DNA from: Dimorphilus gyrociliatus
Lineage: Eukaryota; Annelida; Polychaeta; Dinophilidae
Length of the DNA: 64,000 bases
Assembly (NCBI GenBank): GCA_904063045.1
Contig: CAJFCJ010000002.1
Location: 3,157,891-3,221,890, forward strand
Direction: 5' to 3'
Shown: piece after piece, positions 36,301 to 49,700 of the stretch
How positions within the stretch are numbered: the first letter of the stretch is position 1
How the letters are laid out: every line of letters begins with the position of its first letter
Notes under the pieces: model-generated
What the model saw: the letters and a program-made list of their open reading frames with translations, nothing else
Told to the model about the DNA's origin: nothing
Database searches by the model: none
Made by a program: the position numbers and the translations under genes

Positions 36301-39300
36301 AAAGTGGTTTTTTAGGGCTAAGTCGTGGTTTGCTAGAGGGATGGAGAAAGAATCGTCTGGTGTATAACGGGGTCACTATGGCAACCAGTAGAAAGTGGAG
36401 AAAATGACATTTTCTTAAAAGCTACAAAGTGCTGGAGCAAAGTCTGTAAAGCGCTTTTCTTGTTTTTCTTTTTCACCTTTTCATATCATTTTTTCAACAA
36501 GAAATATTATCTTTTAGTAAAAATTTTATATTTAATATTCTCCTAGATGATCTTCTAGCGGAAATCCTGAACAACTTTTCCCCTTGACGAGTGTATGTTT
36601 GTTCCTATTATTGGTCTTTTCTAGTTAAGAATGTTGTTGTAAAAATTCATTTTCGTTCGCTTTCTTGCTAAATCAGACTATAGAAGGGGACGGAACCCGT
36701 ATTCCGCAGTAAATGAGGCGGAAAGGAGTCACGGCCGCAATGACTGCAACGTCAGAAGCGGCTAAGCGATATGCTTATAGAACTCTAATCCGTCGGATCA
36801 TCCCTCGTCGATATTTGCAGAATTTAATTTTCGTAGTCGATAGGGAGTATTTATTTTTGGACCAACTATGAGAATAGAATGTATACACTTATCTCACTCT
36901 TCCTATCTTTTGAAATCGTAACTCTCTTCTACAAAAGTATAACTGGGAAACGATAAAGTAGCTGAAAGGAAAAAAGGGAAAATACACACACACACACACT
37001 TACTCTCTCTCTTTAAGCTCTACGTTCGTTTAATCTATCAATTAAAATTCTAAATAAAGTAATAAATAATGTTTTACATCAATCTATATTAAGTTTAATA
37101 TTGTTATTGTATATTTTCATTAATTTATGCCAATTATTGGACATTTATGACTGTGAACTTGTGGGGAGAAAATATTCTAAGTGTACTTTTTTTGTATTGT
37201 TACCACTTTTGTAGGTAAATGGCAAATTACCTTATAGATTAATTCAGAGGTGACATTTAGGCTGTGTAAAATCATTCTTTAGAATTTTTATAGTCAATAT
37301 TTGCCTCCGGTAATTTTCTAGACTGGTTGATAATGCAAAATGGATTTTATTTTTAAATTTACTCCTCTTTTAAATAAGTTTTTCCTTTCTATCTCTCATC
37401 CTTAATTCTGTTTATTAAACTTTGAAGAAATCTGCATAATTAATTCAAAATTTACTATATTTGAGAAGAGTTAACAATAGATAAATAGTATCAACTGTTT
37501 TCATTTTATATATAGACGACCCTGTTTTATAGTTTATCTATTAATCGTTGGAATAGACAATATCGGAAAACTATACCAGATTTTATTGCTTTTACAATAA
37601 TTTTTAAGAGCTAATGGTCCGTTTAAAAGTTGTATCCTTAAGAACATACTTTTTTAATGCTATTATCTCTTATTTGCCAAAATCTTATCAATTTTCCATC
37701 TCACTTTTAGGGTTTAGAAGAATTCTTTATAATTATCATTTTTTAATATTATACGTATTAAATACGTATTCTACTTTCTCTTTTCACTGTCATTTTTCAA
37801 CGAAATATTTTATTGGACAGTGTAAATTTCTACAAATTAGGGCATATATTGGTGTAAGCTAATCAATAACTCTCATTACAAATGGCATTTTTCGTAAAAT
37901 TCATTCGGTAATTTGCATTGAAGCGTTACCCTTCTGTTTCTGTAAATAGAATGGAAACGATATTTGGCAACTTTGATCAGATCCTATTCGGAATTCTTTT
38001 TGGCATAGAATGAATAGAGAGATAGCGAGAACACAAATAAGAAAAGATAGCTTTGTACAATTCATCCAGGATATAAATAGACTATATAGAAATATATGTT
38101 ATATAATATTCACTTAAAAAATTGATCAAGAATAAATAGATATATTTATAGTCATTATAAATTATTTAAAGCGTTTTTTAAAACGAAAAGTACTAAATAT
38201 ATCATATATATGAATGAAATTAGCGTATTCTACTCCTGTAGCACTTATTGAGGACACTCATATGGTAACTAAACGCTTCTTAAGCGGAATTTTATCCGAT
38301 TTTTACTAGAGCAAATCTTATAAGAATAACGATAATATTTCATAAGTAAAAACCTCTACGCTTTTCTCGAATTTCTCTTCATTTGTTGCTATTGCAAGCC
38401 TATCATAGCAGTTAATGAATTAGTTACAAAACTAAAATGAAATATGCTAAAGTATAATTATACGATGGCATTCAATCAATCATTACGATGATCTTTATTG
38501 TTATTCGTATATACAGTATACATATACCGTATATGTATAAGTGAAATCCAACTGGAAAAGGATTGAAATTTAGAAAAATGTTATCAGAATATAAGAAGAT
38601 TAAGTCAAGCGCCAAGTACTTTAAGATTGACTTTTATTTATGGACTAAAAGGTACAAAAAAGCATTAAATTCTTACAAAAGAAGTAGATGGATAGATGGA
38701 GAAAAAAATGTTTCTTGGTGGGAATATATTAAAAAAAAACAGAAAATTTATATATGTGTACTTTAAAAATCTTTTTATATTATTCTTCCGTTTAATAGAA
38801 TTAGAAGAATGGAGAACGAGATTAAAATTTTCTATATCTATTATTAAAGGGAAAAAAAAGGTGAGCAAATAGGACTATTGCTTATATTATAATCTTATTA
38901 TCTCTTGCAACTTTCTTCCTGTCTGATCGGAGAATATGTATTGATGGGACCGTAGAAAAATAAAGTTCTCACACACACACACACACATCTCTCTCTCTCT
39001 CTGACACTAGCTTTTATTTTTAGTCATTACAGCTTTGATGGTGTTAGATGAAAAAAAATGATTTGAATATTGCATATTTATAACGAATTTAATTAACAGT
39101 TATTTTGATAAATCTATTGAGTGTAAATTAACTATTATCGGATTGACAGTATTTTTGATCATGGAATAACTCAAACATTCTATCTAATGATTAAATTAAG
39201 AGAACTAAAAGAACTTAGACTAACCTGTACAATTTCAATTTACTGGAATACTGAAAATTACCAGAGCACGTTGCCTTATCATCGGTTAAGTGCGATCCCC

Positions 39301-40720
39301 CATTTCCGACCGATTGCAAAAGATTGACTACATCCTTCAAGACCTCGTTCAAATTCACTTTTCTCATACCAACACTTATTAAACCAACCGGAAATGATGT
39401 TGGAATTGACCGTCTATTCCCAGTTACATCGTCCGTCACGAACCAGGCGTAACCTCGACCGGTCATCTCAAATTCCTCAGCAACCACCATAATCCTTTTT
39501 GCCAATCGTTTCGAACAATGTAGTAAAATGATCCTAGCTCTCCTTTCTTTTAGCTTTTCCAAGTTTAATCCTATTTAGTGGAAAAAGAGTGTTAGAAGAA
39601 AGCTTTTACTATTATTCTATTTGATAAAAAAAATCGAAATAGCCTTATTTCTAATGGACATTATCCCTAATAAATTTTTATATAAATAATATATATTTAC
39701 TATTATTATACAAAATATTCGTTTTATGAACAGTTTATCACCTATATTATCACTCATTTTGATTCTTATTGTAAAATCCAAAGTAATTTTTTCTTTGAGT
39801 GTTTTCAATGCATCCAAGAAACCGTCGCTTTCTATAGAATTTTCCACGACTGCTGCCACACGTGTCCAGTTATTCGACGCCAAGACGTCGATAAGCTTCT
39901 CGGCCATAAGCGTTTTAGAAGGATGCAATTGCAGGTAGTAGGCCCTATTTGCCTGTAAATAAATAAAATTAATAAATGTATAGTATACAGTATACATACT
40001 GTATAAAAATGCATATATATATATATGTGTGTGTTTATATTATATAAACATGATCAAGTGACTTAAATGCATATATACAGTCTACTGTATATATTAGTAG
40101 TATAGATTATAAAAATGATTAAATATTTTTATTAGTAACATGAAAGAAGCATTAAAATTGTAGAGTAGGAAAGAGAGTATACTTTAATCCCTTTAAGATA
40201 TAAACTTAAAAAGAAAGATTTACATGATTACAAAAAAACATAATAAAAAATAAATAGAATTCTTTTTTCACTTATAAACAATTCATTTTTAACGTAGGAA
40301 AAATAAAATTAATTAATTATCAGATTCCGGAAGTATGTTTTTTGTTAGGCTGTCGTAAATCGGAATTTGTTGGGATCGATTCTAATGTCTGTATAATGGA
40401 CGTATGGGATAAGAAGTAGTTTCTTCTTTTTTCTCTCCCCTACCTTTCACATTTCTCCTTTTGCCTTTTGCATAATGTTATATGCTACTAACAATAGAAA
40501 TATATATATATATATAAATATATATGGTCAGATAGGACATACAGGAAATATATTTATAAATAAATAGGAAAATCGTATATCGACTTTTTACTGCTGTCTT
40601 TGATTATTTCAGCTTGTGAACTGAGGTATAACAGTCATAATAAATTCAGTAGAATCCATTTCTTTTACGCTATGTCTTTTCTTTTGTTCATCTACTACTT
40701 CATCCTTTGTCTCTCACTCT

Positions 40721-40769
<49 letters not shown>

Positions 40770-43700
40770 TCCGTGTTTGCTTTCCCTCAGGGCTTTTGGT
40801 TTTCGAAGAGACCTATATACAGTTGATGCAATCATTGCAGGAAAAGCTTCTAAACGTCTCCTCAAGCAACGATTATGCAGTATTATTCTAGTTATTCATA
40901 TCCCTTTGCTCTCTATATTGTTTCTACGCGATAGGTCAGGGAAACTCGAAAAGTCGGATGTTTAACAAAGTAAATAAACAATAAGTGCTTAATAGACTAT
41001 TTCCTGTTAAAAATGACAAATTAAGGAAAGTAGTAGATATTGGTTAGATCTTACCTTTTAATATCTTAATCTGTAAAACGTTAGACTCGTGTCGTGACGT
41101 CATTATACTTTCTAGTTTTTAGACACGCTCTTTGTCGATATCTCACTTTTTAAATAATTATTATTCGATTAAATTTTCCCTTTTGTAAAATGCTCTATTC
41201 ATTTTCTATTTTAAAAATAGACTAGCTTAATAGTAATAGAGTAGAGATATTGATAATTAAGAATTCCAATAATTATAATGATAGTCTAACTATACAATAC
41301 TATACATTAAAATTTAATATTTAATATATTTGATTAGTTTGAAACAAATTTTAAAATCAGTATTTTATAACAATATTAAAAAACGAAGTTTGTGTAAATG
41401 GCAGTAAAACGTGGAATATTTTAATATAGAGTATTCAATTTATGTCAAGAGTGTTTTAGAAATCATATGTGATTGGAATGGTTTTTTTTCTTCTTTTTAT
41501 AAGTCTATTAAAACTATTTAAAGGGTATAAATTAAAGAAATCCTATATTCTATTTTCCTATATAGGAATGAAAAGATAAAAGATGGAAAAAATAAACTTT
41601 ATTCCCCCTAAATTCTCTCTTATTTTATCCTTTTAGTTAATGAAAAATATGTCAGAGAGATGGACAGGAATAGGGAAAAAAGAATAAGAGAGATAGATAG
41701 ATAGATGGAGAGTGAGAGAAGAGAAAATGATATATATATATATATATATATATATACAGTATATATAAAATTTATATATATATATTATATATAGATATAT
41801 ATGTAGTAAGGAAACAAGAGAACAATAAGGATATTTAAGGGAAAGGAGAAAAAAGAGGGAATTTTAGTTTTATTTTGTTTTAGAGAAGAGAATAAAAAGA
41901 ATCCTATTGAATAAATAAGATTAAAAGGTATGAGCAATTTAATTAGACCTAATTAAATATACTATTTATACTCTTGTATTGATAAAAATGCTATAGTTAT
42001 TCTGATGTCTAATATATTCAAACTTATTTTACTTTTAATAAACAAACATTACAATATTCTTATTTTTCTTTTACACTTAATTATACGTAATGCGCTGGAG
42101 GTTGTACGTGACTAAAGGAAAAAAAACCTTGCTAACATAGAATTTTTTTAGTGACCTAATTAAATTGAAAATTATTCTTAAGAAAGAAAGAAGGAACGAG
42201 GGAATGAGTGAATGAATGAATGGATGAAAAATAAATATTACTATTTATTACTATTATTAGTTTTATAAGTCTCTAATATTAGTACAGGACTAAATTTACC
42301 GTATACTGCAAGAAAAAAACTGAAATATTTTAATTAGATAATTTGTATATATAGTATATACGAAAATAGATTTTAAGTGAAAGAATAAAGGGAAAAAGAG
42401 CTCATAAATTTTTAGCCCCATACGTCAATTTAGCGTTAATTATGTAGTCAAGAAAAAAAAGATCATTTATCAATATTTTCTAGATGGTTTTTTTTTTTTT
42501 AAGAGTAAAGAAAGAATGATAGAGTGACAGATACCGAGAGAAAAAAATAAAAAGAGTTCAGATAGAGAAAAGAAGAAATAGAAGGATAATCAATAATGTG
42601 TTTCTTTTCGTTAAAGTTGTTAAAAATTAACAAATTGCATCTTATAAAGAGAAAAAACAGAAATATCTGATATTCTACATTGTTTTTAAATGATTTTATA
42701 TACATTATATAGAGTTTGTTTCTTTTTATCGTATAGTAAAAAGAAGAAGAAAAAAGTCTAAGTTTGTCAAAAAAGAAAAGAATGAAGGATATGTAAAGTA
42801 AAACAAGGAAAAGTACTCTATACATTTCCATTATTTTGCTTTTCTTTTTTAGAATAATAATATTATTTATTCCTTACGTTATATACAATTTATATTTTGT
42901 TCATCTCCGTTTATTTTCTCTTGTCTTTCTTTTACTATTCATTTCTCTCTCTCTCTCTATCTCTGTCCTTTTCCAATATTCTATTGGTTTATTTCGTCAT
43001 CCTTTCCACACAGAAAAAAGTATTTTGTGAAAGGAGAAAGTCACGTGACAAGGATAAATTTTTTATTGTTAAATAATAAGAGATTGAGAATTTGATTTTT
43101 CAATAATATAATTGGTATTTTCCTCTTTAGAGAAAATTCTGAAAGCTTGTATTTTATTCGAGTTGTTATTGAATAATCCAATAGGACATGTTATTCAAAG
43201 TAGAGAAATGATTTTTGCATATAGTGTAAATATCATAAACATGATGTGTATATAAAACATATTAGCTTCTTTTTTAAAAGCTCTAAAATTACTTTGATAT
43301 GAGATTTAAAAAACAAAAGAAAAAACGACTAACAAATGCGGTTTTTCTTAAATTGCTCTACATTTTTTTGATTGATCTTTGGGGAGTTGATAGAACACAA
43401 TATAGTGATAACATCACGTGACTAGAAAGCCTCAATACGATTGACTAGCTATCTGATAGCGCTCCGAAATTAAGGTTAGATCTCTTATTCCACATTTAAT
43501 AAAGAAAGGAAAGAAAAGATTTTGGATAATTTCTCAAGTAAAATCTCAGTAAAAATAATAAGTCGAACAGTTTCTTCTTTGCTTCTTTAGTACAAGTAGT
43601 AGTTGAAATGTTGATGGAGAAAAAGTAGAGACAAAAATACACTTCAAGCTTAATAAGGCTAAAGCTTTTTTTAATGACGATTGTAGAAATCGCCGATGCG

Positions 43701-46700
43701 TAAATCGTAGCTTTCCTAACATTAATAAATAGTATGGTTTTAAAATTTTCTTTTCAATCTTCCTTATATTTGAATAAGTCACTTTGACATTTTCACTTGC
43801 ATTAAATGATTAATATATAATACTTTATTAAAATAATACCCTAATAAGTAAGCTACTACTGGATTGATTGTTTTGTACAGAATTAGGCGTTTGGCGATTA
43901 ATTATTCCGCTATAAAATTCGAAAATGATAGAATCTCACGGCTCAGAAGAAAAAAGTGCTAGTTAAAGGACTGTTTCTTTGCTAGAAGTCTTTAATAGAG
44001 TCTGATATATATACATATATGTATATATATATATTTATAGGTATAACAGTATTTTTTTCTCTTTAAAAGGGAAAATATAAGAATTTAAACGAAAATAAAC
44101 ATTCAATATACTATTACTCTTCAAAAAAAGTTGAAAAGAGACGAGTTTACAAGTCTTTATTTTGTTTTTCATTCATAAATTAATAAATAGCTTCATTGAA
44201 ATCTCTTAGAAATGAGTCAACTCTATATTTTGTTGTTTAAAAAGAGTATAAAACTTGGATTTATCGTTTTCTACGTTTGTTTTTGTGTCTATAATGATTA
44301 GGATAATATGAAAGAAGGGAGGAAAGTATGGCATAAGGGAAAAGTCCGGTTATTGATCATATTCCCGTGAAAAGATGTATGCTACATTAGCAGTTCCATC
44401 ACAACTTGGACGAGTCATAAAGAGGAAAAGAATTCTCTAATATCATGCATATATATTTGGCACTTTATTGATTTTCGCCCAGCATCCTTATATAGGACTA
44501 AGAAATTTAGCGCGCGCAAACAGCGCGTTGCAATACCGCAATATCCGTTTGCCTTATACTCTTTACTCTCTTCCTCCTCCAGAAGATTTTTTATCCAGCT
44601 ATTTTCTTTACATTTAAGTGAAAACGACTTTTATGAAAAATATATAAGGTCTGACAAACATATGATGCCGAGCCTAAGTACAATTAGCGTTTGTGCAAAC
44701 GTCATGCACGAATTAACGACGTTGTACTTTTCTTGTTTGCTCTACCACTTACATACTTCGTTTATTTACCGCTCTATACAGTTTTGCTGCTTTCTTTAGC
44801 TGATAGAAAATAACTTTTTTCCCTCTTATTTTCATTTTTCTAAAAGATAATTTCTATTAAAAACTATTGCAATCGTATATTATAAAATGTCAATTTTGCC
44901 CTCTTTACGTTTTTTTTTGTATTTTATTTATATAGCAATACATATTTTTTGCTTGTATATTTCTATTTCTTTCTCTCTTTCTCTCTCTCTATACCAGTCT
45001 TTGCTTGCTTCATCTTCTTTGCCAAATATCCTATATTACATCAAATGATTTTTTTGGCGAGTATTAGAAAAATAGAGGAGAGAAACGATTTCTAGAGAAA
45101 TGGAGTGACAAATCAGATCAACCGGTGGAGGGTGGAAAATGGTGCGTTATAAAGGCTTAATTGAAGCAATATTAAGCCGCCAAAACACATTGATTTAATT
45201 CACTTTTCCCAAACTTTCTATATTTACTCATCCGACAATAAATGAAAATATAAAACTTTTTTCGATCGAGTTACACTAATGAATTGAACCTAAAAAATAT
45301 GGCGAATGCAAATAGACAACTGCAAATCTTTTAACTAACAGCTAACCAGCAGCAAAAGAGAAAACTAAATAGGATAACAATAAAACATTTAGATGATGTT
45401 TGTATTGCGGAATTCTTGAAGTAACTGGCATAAAAAATTAAAATCCACCTTTTAACAATACTTAATAAATTCTTTGTTCTCGTATCAAGCTTTGGATTAT
45501 TAGTTATAAATCGTTTATATTAAAATTTCTACTTTTTTGTTAAAAGAATAATGGTTGTGTGGTTTTTAAGTGGGGAAAATGAAATATACTCACGAGAGTA
45601 ATACTGTCGTGATCATTATAGCAATAGCCTTTGATCTTTTACCCCTTTGACTAAATTAGACTGGTGATCCGGTCCCGTCAAAGGGATGGAGAGAAGAGTC
45701 CCTAAAAGCATGGGACAACTAGGATCTACCCCTTACATTATAAAGACGGTCAAATTGTAAAATTTACAAGACTAAAAGGTCCCTTAGGAGTTATCTTTAA
45801 GAGTATTTAGCTTTTGTCATCTTTTATGGGCCTTTTTTCATCTTTAGGGGATATATTTATTAAAGCTTCATGCAACGTATCATTAGTTCTTTAGAAAGAC
45901 GATTGCTCTAGAGGAAATCGATTTTAGCTTAAAATATGAAATATTACAATAAGGAATGCATCCGTGAATAAACTATAGAACTAGTAGAATAGAAGTAAAA
46001 GTACATTTTCATAATTACTATCTAATCGTTAACAGTTTCGCCCATATATCATACATTTACAATCTAAAGCTTTCCCTTGTAAGTATTACTAATCATACAA
46101 ACTATTCGTTCTTTTAATGAAGTAAGAGAAAATCTTTAAAAAAAAGAATACAGGAGAGCAAAAAACTGGTGGTGATAAAAAGTGTGATAAAGAACGAAAT
46201 ATTCAGAAGAAAAGCTTAAGATCGATACACAAGCTATATACAGTGTATAAAGTGTATATACATATATATTTGTATATATTTTTAAGTGAGGATAGTGGTT
46301 TTTCAACTGTTGAATGTTTATTCGTATTTTTCAACCTTTATACAATATTATATAAAGAGAGAGTTTTTCTTCTTGTTTAAAAGAGAACTAAAAAGTTTCC
46401 AAGGTTATATCAAGTATTTTATGGACAACCATAAATAAATCGGTATAGATTTAACCATAATAAAAAGAGCATAAAAGAAAGAATTTAGACTGAAAAAAGT
46501 ACGTATTCTAAGAATAATGTTTATACTGTACAGTGTACTGAAATTGTAATATTTAGATATAAATTTATATATATATATAGTACATCTATGTAATTTCTGT
46601 ATATGCAAACTACATACAATATATACAATATATATGTATATACAGTATACAGTATATTTTTAGAAGTATAAATACATTCATATTAATGGTGCTGACTGTA

Positions 46701-49700
46701 AAATAAAGAAGAAATATTGTCAGAGATAAGGCTTTTCTTATCAATAATAAAGTCGGTAATGAGGGATTTTTTGTGCTTTTTTTCCTACTCAATTGTCATT
46801 CAGTTTATTAGTAAGACATAAACTGGAATATTTAGGATTCTTCAAATTAGTCATATTGTGATTAACTCTTCTTAGATACTAAAAGGAAATAGACATTTAC
46901 GGAAGATATACAAATGCCCAGGCAAAGAAAGGGAGTAAGAGAAAAAGTGGCATGGTGAGAATGAGGGAGAGAGAGAGAGAGCGATAGACAGATTGAAAGA
47001 AAGAAGAGACGTTAAATGATGCGAATAAAACAAACTGTAAGAAAAAACTGGAACGATCTTTATAAAAACCATAGTAATGACTTTTCCGACTTTGTTCATC
47101 CTTCAACCTGATAAAGCTAACTTTTAATGTCATCACATAGTCTACAAAACAATGACATTCGACCAACGACGCTCATTTGCCACCGAAATATTTGTAAACA
47201 ATTAGTTCAAATACATTCATTAAAATCAAAAGCAGAAGTATGGTTTGAAAAAAATGCTAGTTCAACGCTTTTTAGTTAATTAAGGTCTGTCAGGCAGTCT
47301 TATTCTTTTCATTTCTATATTTTCCTTTATAATCGTATTCTCTATTGTCTTCTCATATTTTATGCATCTCTTGATAAATTTTAATTCTTAATTTTTCTAT
47401 ATAGCTTCTCCTTTTTAGTACTAGAGAATGGTAAAACGAATAGAGGAGAGTGTAAAAGCATATATACAGTATCTGTATGTATGTATGTATGTATGTGTGG
47501 GTGACTGGGTGGGTGGTGTATGTATGCGAGAGTAAGAGAGACAGAGCGAGGACGAGTGCGATAGAAGAGCATAAGATGGGGAAAAGTTGACTTATTTTTT
47601 TATCGCATCTATAAAAATCCAATTGTCTACAACTTAGAGCGACCGTAATTTCTTTTCTGATAAAATTCGGCCAACCTTTTAGTGTTGGTAAATTAACGTA
47701 TATCGCATTATTTACAGGCGTTTGCCATGGCAACACGCCAATTCCGACGCTTTTATTCCTTTGTTCTGCTTTAGAATTATGGACGTCACTCGGTATTAGT
47801 TCCATTTAATCCCCCGAGTTGTTAAAGCGGTATCGTGTTGGGAATTTCAATTATAACTACAAATTGCACATAAAGTGATGTTGCTTTTGTTATATATCTT
47901 TGTAAGAAAATTAATTATGAAAAATTCATAATAGGCTTACAATTATCCTACTTACAACAAATTACATATTATTTAATAGAACGATATGCGTAGGACCAAA
48001 GTATTAACTTCGAAGTCTTAATTAATCATTAACTAGTCGATAGGTAATTACTCGTGAAAGAAGAAAAGGAACACTTCATAGAGTTATTTCATTTAAAAAC
48101 CAAAGTTTTTGTAAGTAAATGAAAAAGACAATAAACAGAATAAAGAATTATAAATAAAATTATAATATAATATATACATATGTTAATGTAGTATCGTATA
48201 CATTCCATTTCTATAACGTATATTCTGGATGTTCGTGTAGGAAATTATTATTTTTTTTTAGCTAAATAATAAATTCAATATATAGGTCAAGCTAATAACC
48301 CTCAGTCTGAAAGCTTTTCGTACATCTGGATTATAAAGATTTTCCAAGTCTCGCTTGTTCTTTTTTGTTGTTACTATAACCAGGATTAGAGGTCAACGAC
48401 ACTTAGAAAAGTACATTTGCGATAAAAGAAAACTCTCCGAGACGATCATTTCTTTTTATGAATTATTGCATTAACAAGTCCGATATATGTGAGAAAGACA
48501 GAGAAATTTATAAGGAGATTTATGGAAGAAGAAGAAAGAGGGGGTGGCAGGAGGAAGAGGAAAAGAAAGAGGACAGAGATAAATTGCAGTTTGAAGAAGA
48601 GATTTAGCTATATGGCAGATATTCATTAATATTTAACCAAATATGTGCTTATCTATTGTATGACTGCTTTAAGAGATAAATATGTATAATCCAAGAAAAT
48701 CCTAATGCAAATCTTTCCCAGTAGGATAAATTTAAAACGTGTTTTTTTTATATTTAAATACAAAAAACGTATTTTAAAGCATTTGATTGTTCAAATGAGA
48801 TTTTGAATGAATGTACTCAATTGAAAAGAAATAGCGCCGGAGGTGGTAAATTAATCAAGGTTACTTTGAAATAGCTGGATTATTTGCAAATGGACATAGT
48901 CTTGTTTAAACAGTGTCCGGTAAATTTAATTAAACTACAAACTACAACAAAAAACTGCTTTTATTTGTATAAGAATTTTAGAATAGATTAGGTTAGTAAG
49001 GAGTGAAAAATAGCCCCATTTTCCTTCTAAAACAGACTACGATAAAGTAGATTATCTTTACTTAACGAAAGTACTGTAAAATTTCAATAAGCCAATTAAA
49101 CATACGGAAGATTCATTTCTAATAGTGAAATAAGATAGGTTAAAGGTGGCTTAAAAAAGTGGCAACCTTTGAAATATAATTTTAAACTTACAGTCAGTAT
49201 TTGTAAACAAGTAAATATTCGTATATCAAACAGAATGGACTATCTGTCAGATTACTCTAAAAAGTTTACAACTTATTAACTTTGAAATAATAATTGTATT
49301 CAAATTAATCAATAGATTCTATATTTTCTCTTTATTATCGTTATATTAAAATAAACTTAACTGTTAAGTAAAAGTTTACTTAATTTATACGTGATTAGTA
49401 CTAAAGAAGGCTAGCTTTTAAATTTTATTATTTCTATATATATTCTCTTTTTGCCTTTGTTGTTTGCTTGTTTGCTTTGTTCTCTATTTATTTTATAAAT
49501 ATATATGAATACATACACATATATATGCATTGTATATAAGGTTTATGTAAATTTTTAATAGATATATAATTTTAAATGTTAAATTATTATCAGTTTGTTG
49601 AAAACATACAATGGCTGATTGAAAAAAACACAAATTTAATTAGGAAATACAAATTGAGACAAACCGAATCTTTTATACTACGATTGTACCAATTGTATTT

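Noticed and set aside
38563-38868. Overlapping basic (plus) and hydrophobic (minus) frames
   Set aside because: Both are AT-rich composition effects within a GRIN3 intron, with no splice or start support.
44514-44535. GC-rich inverted repeat considered as a tRNA arm
   Set aside because: No cloverleaf, no T-loop or anticodon arm at proper spacing; no tRNA could be supported in the window.
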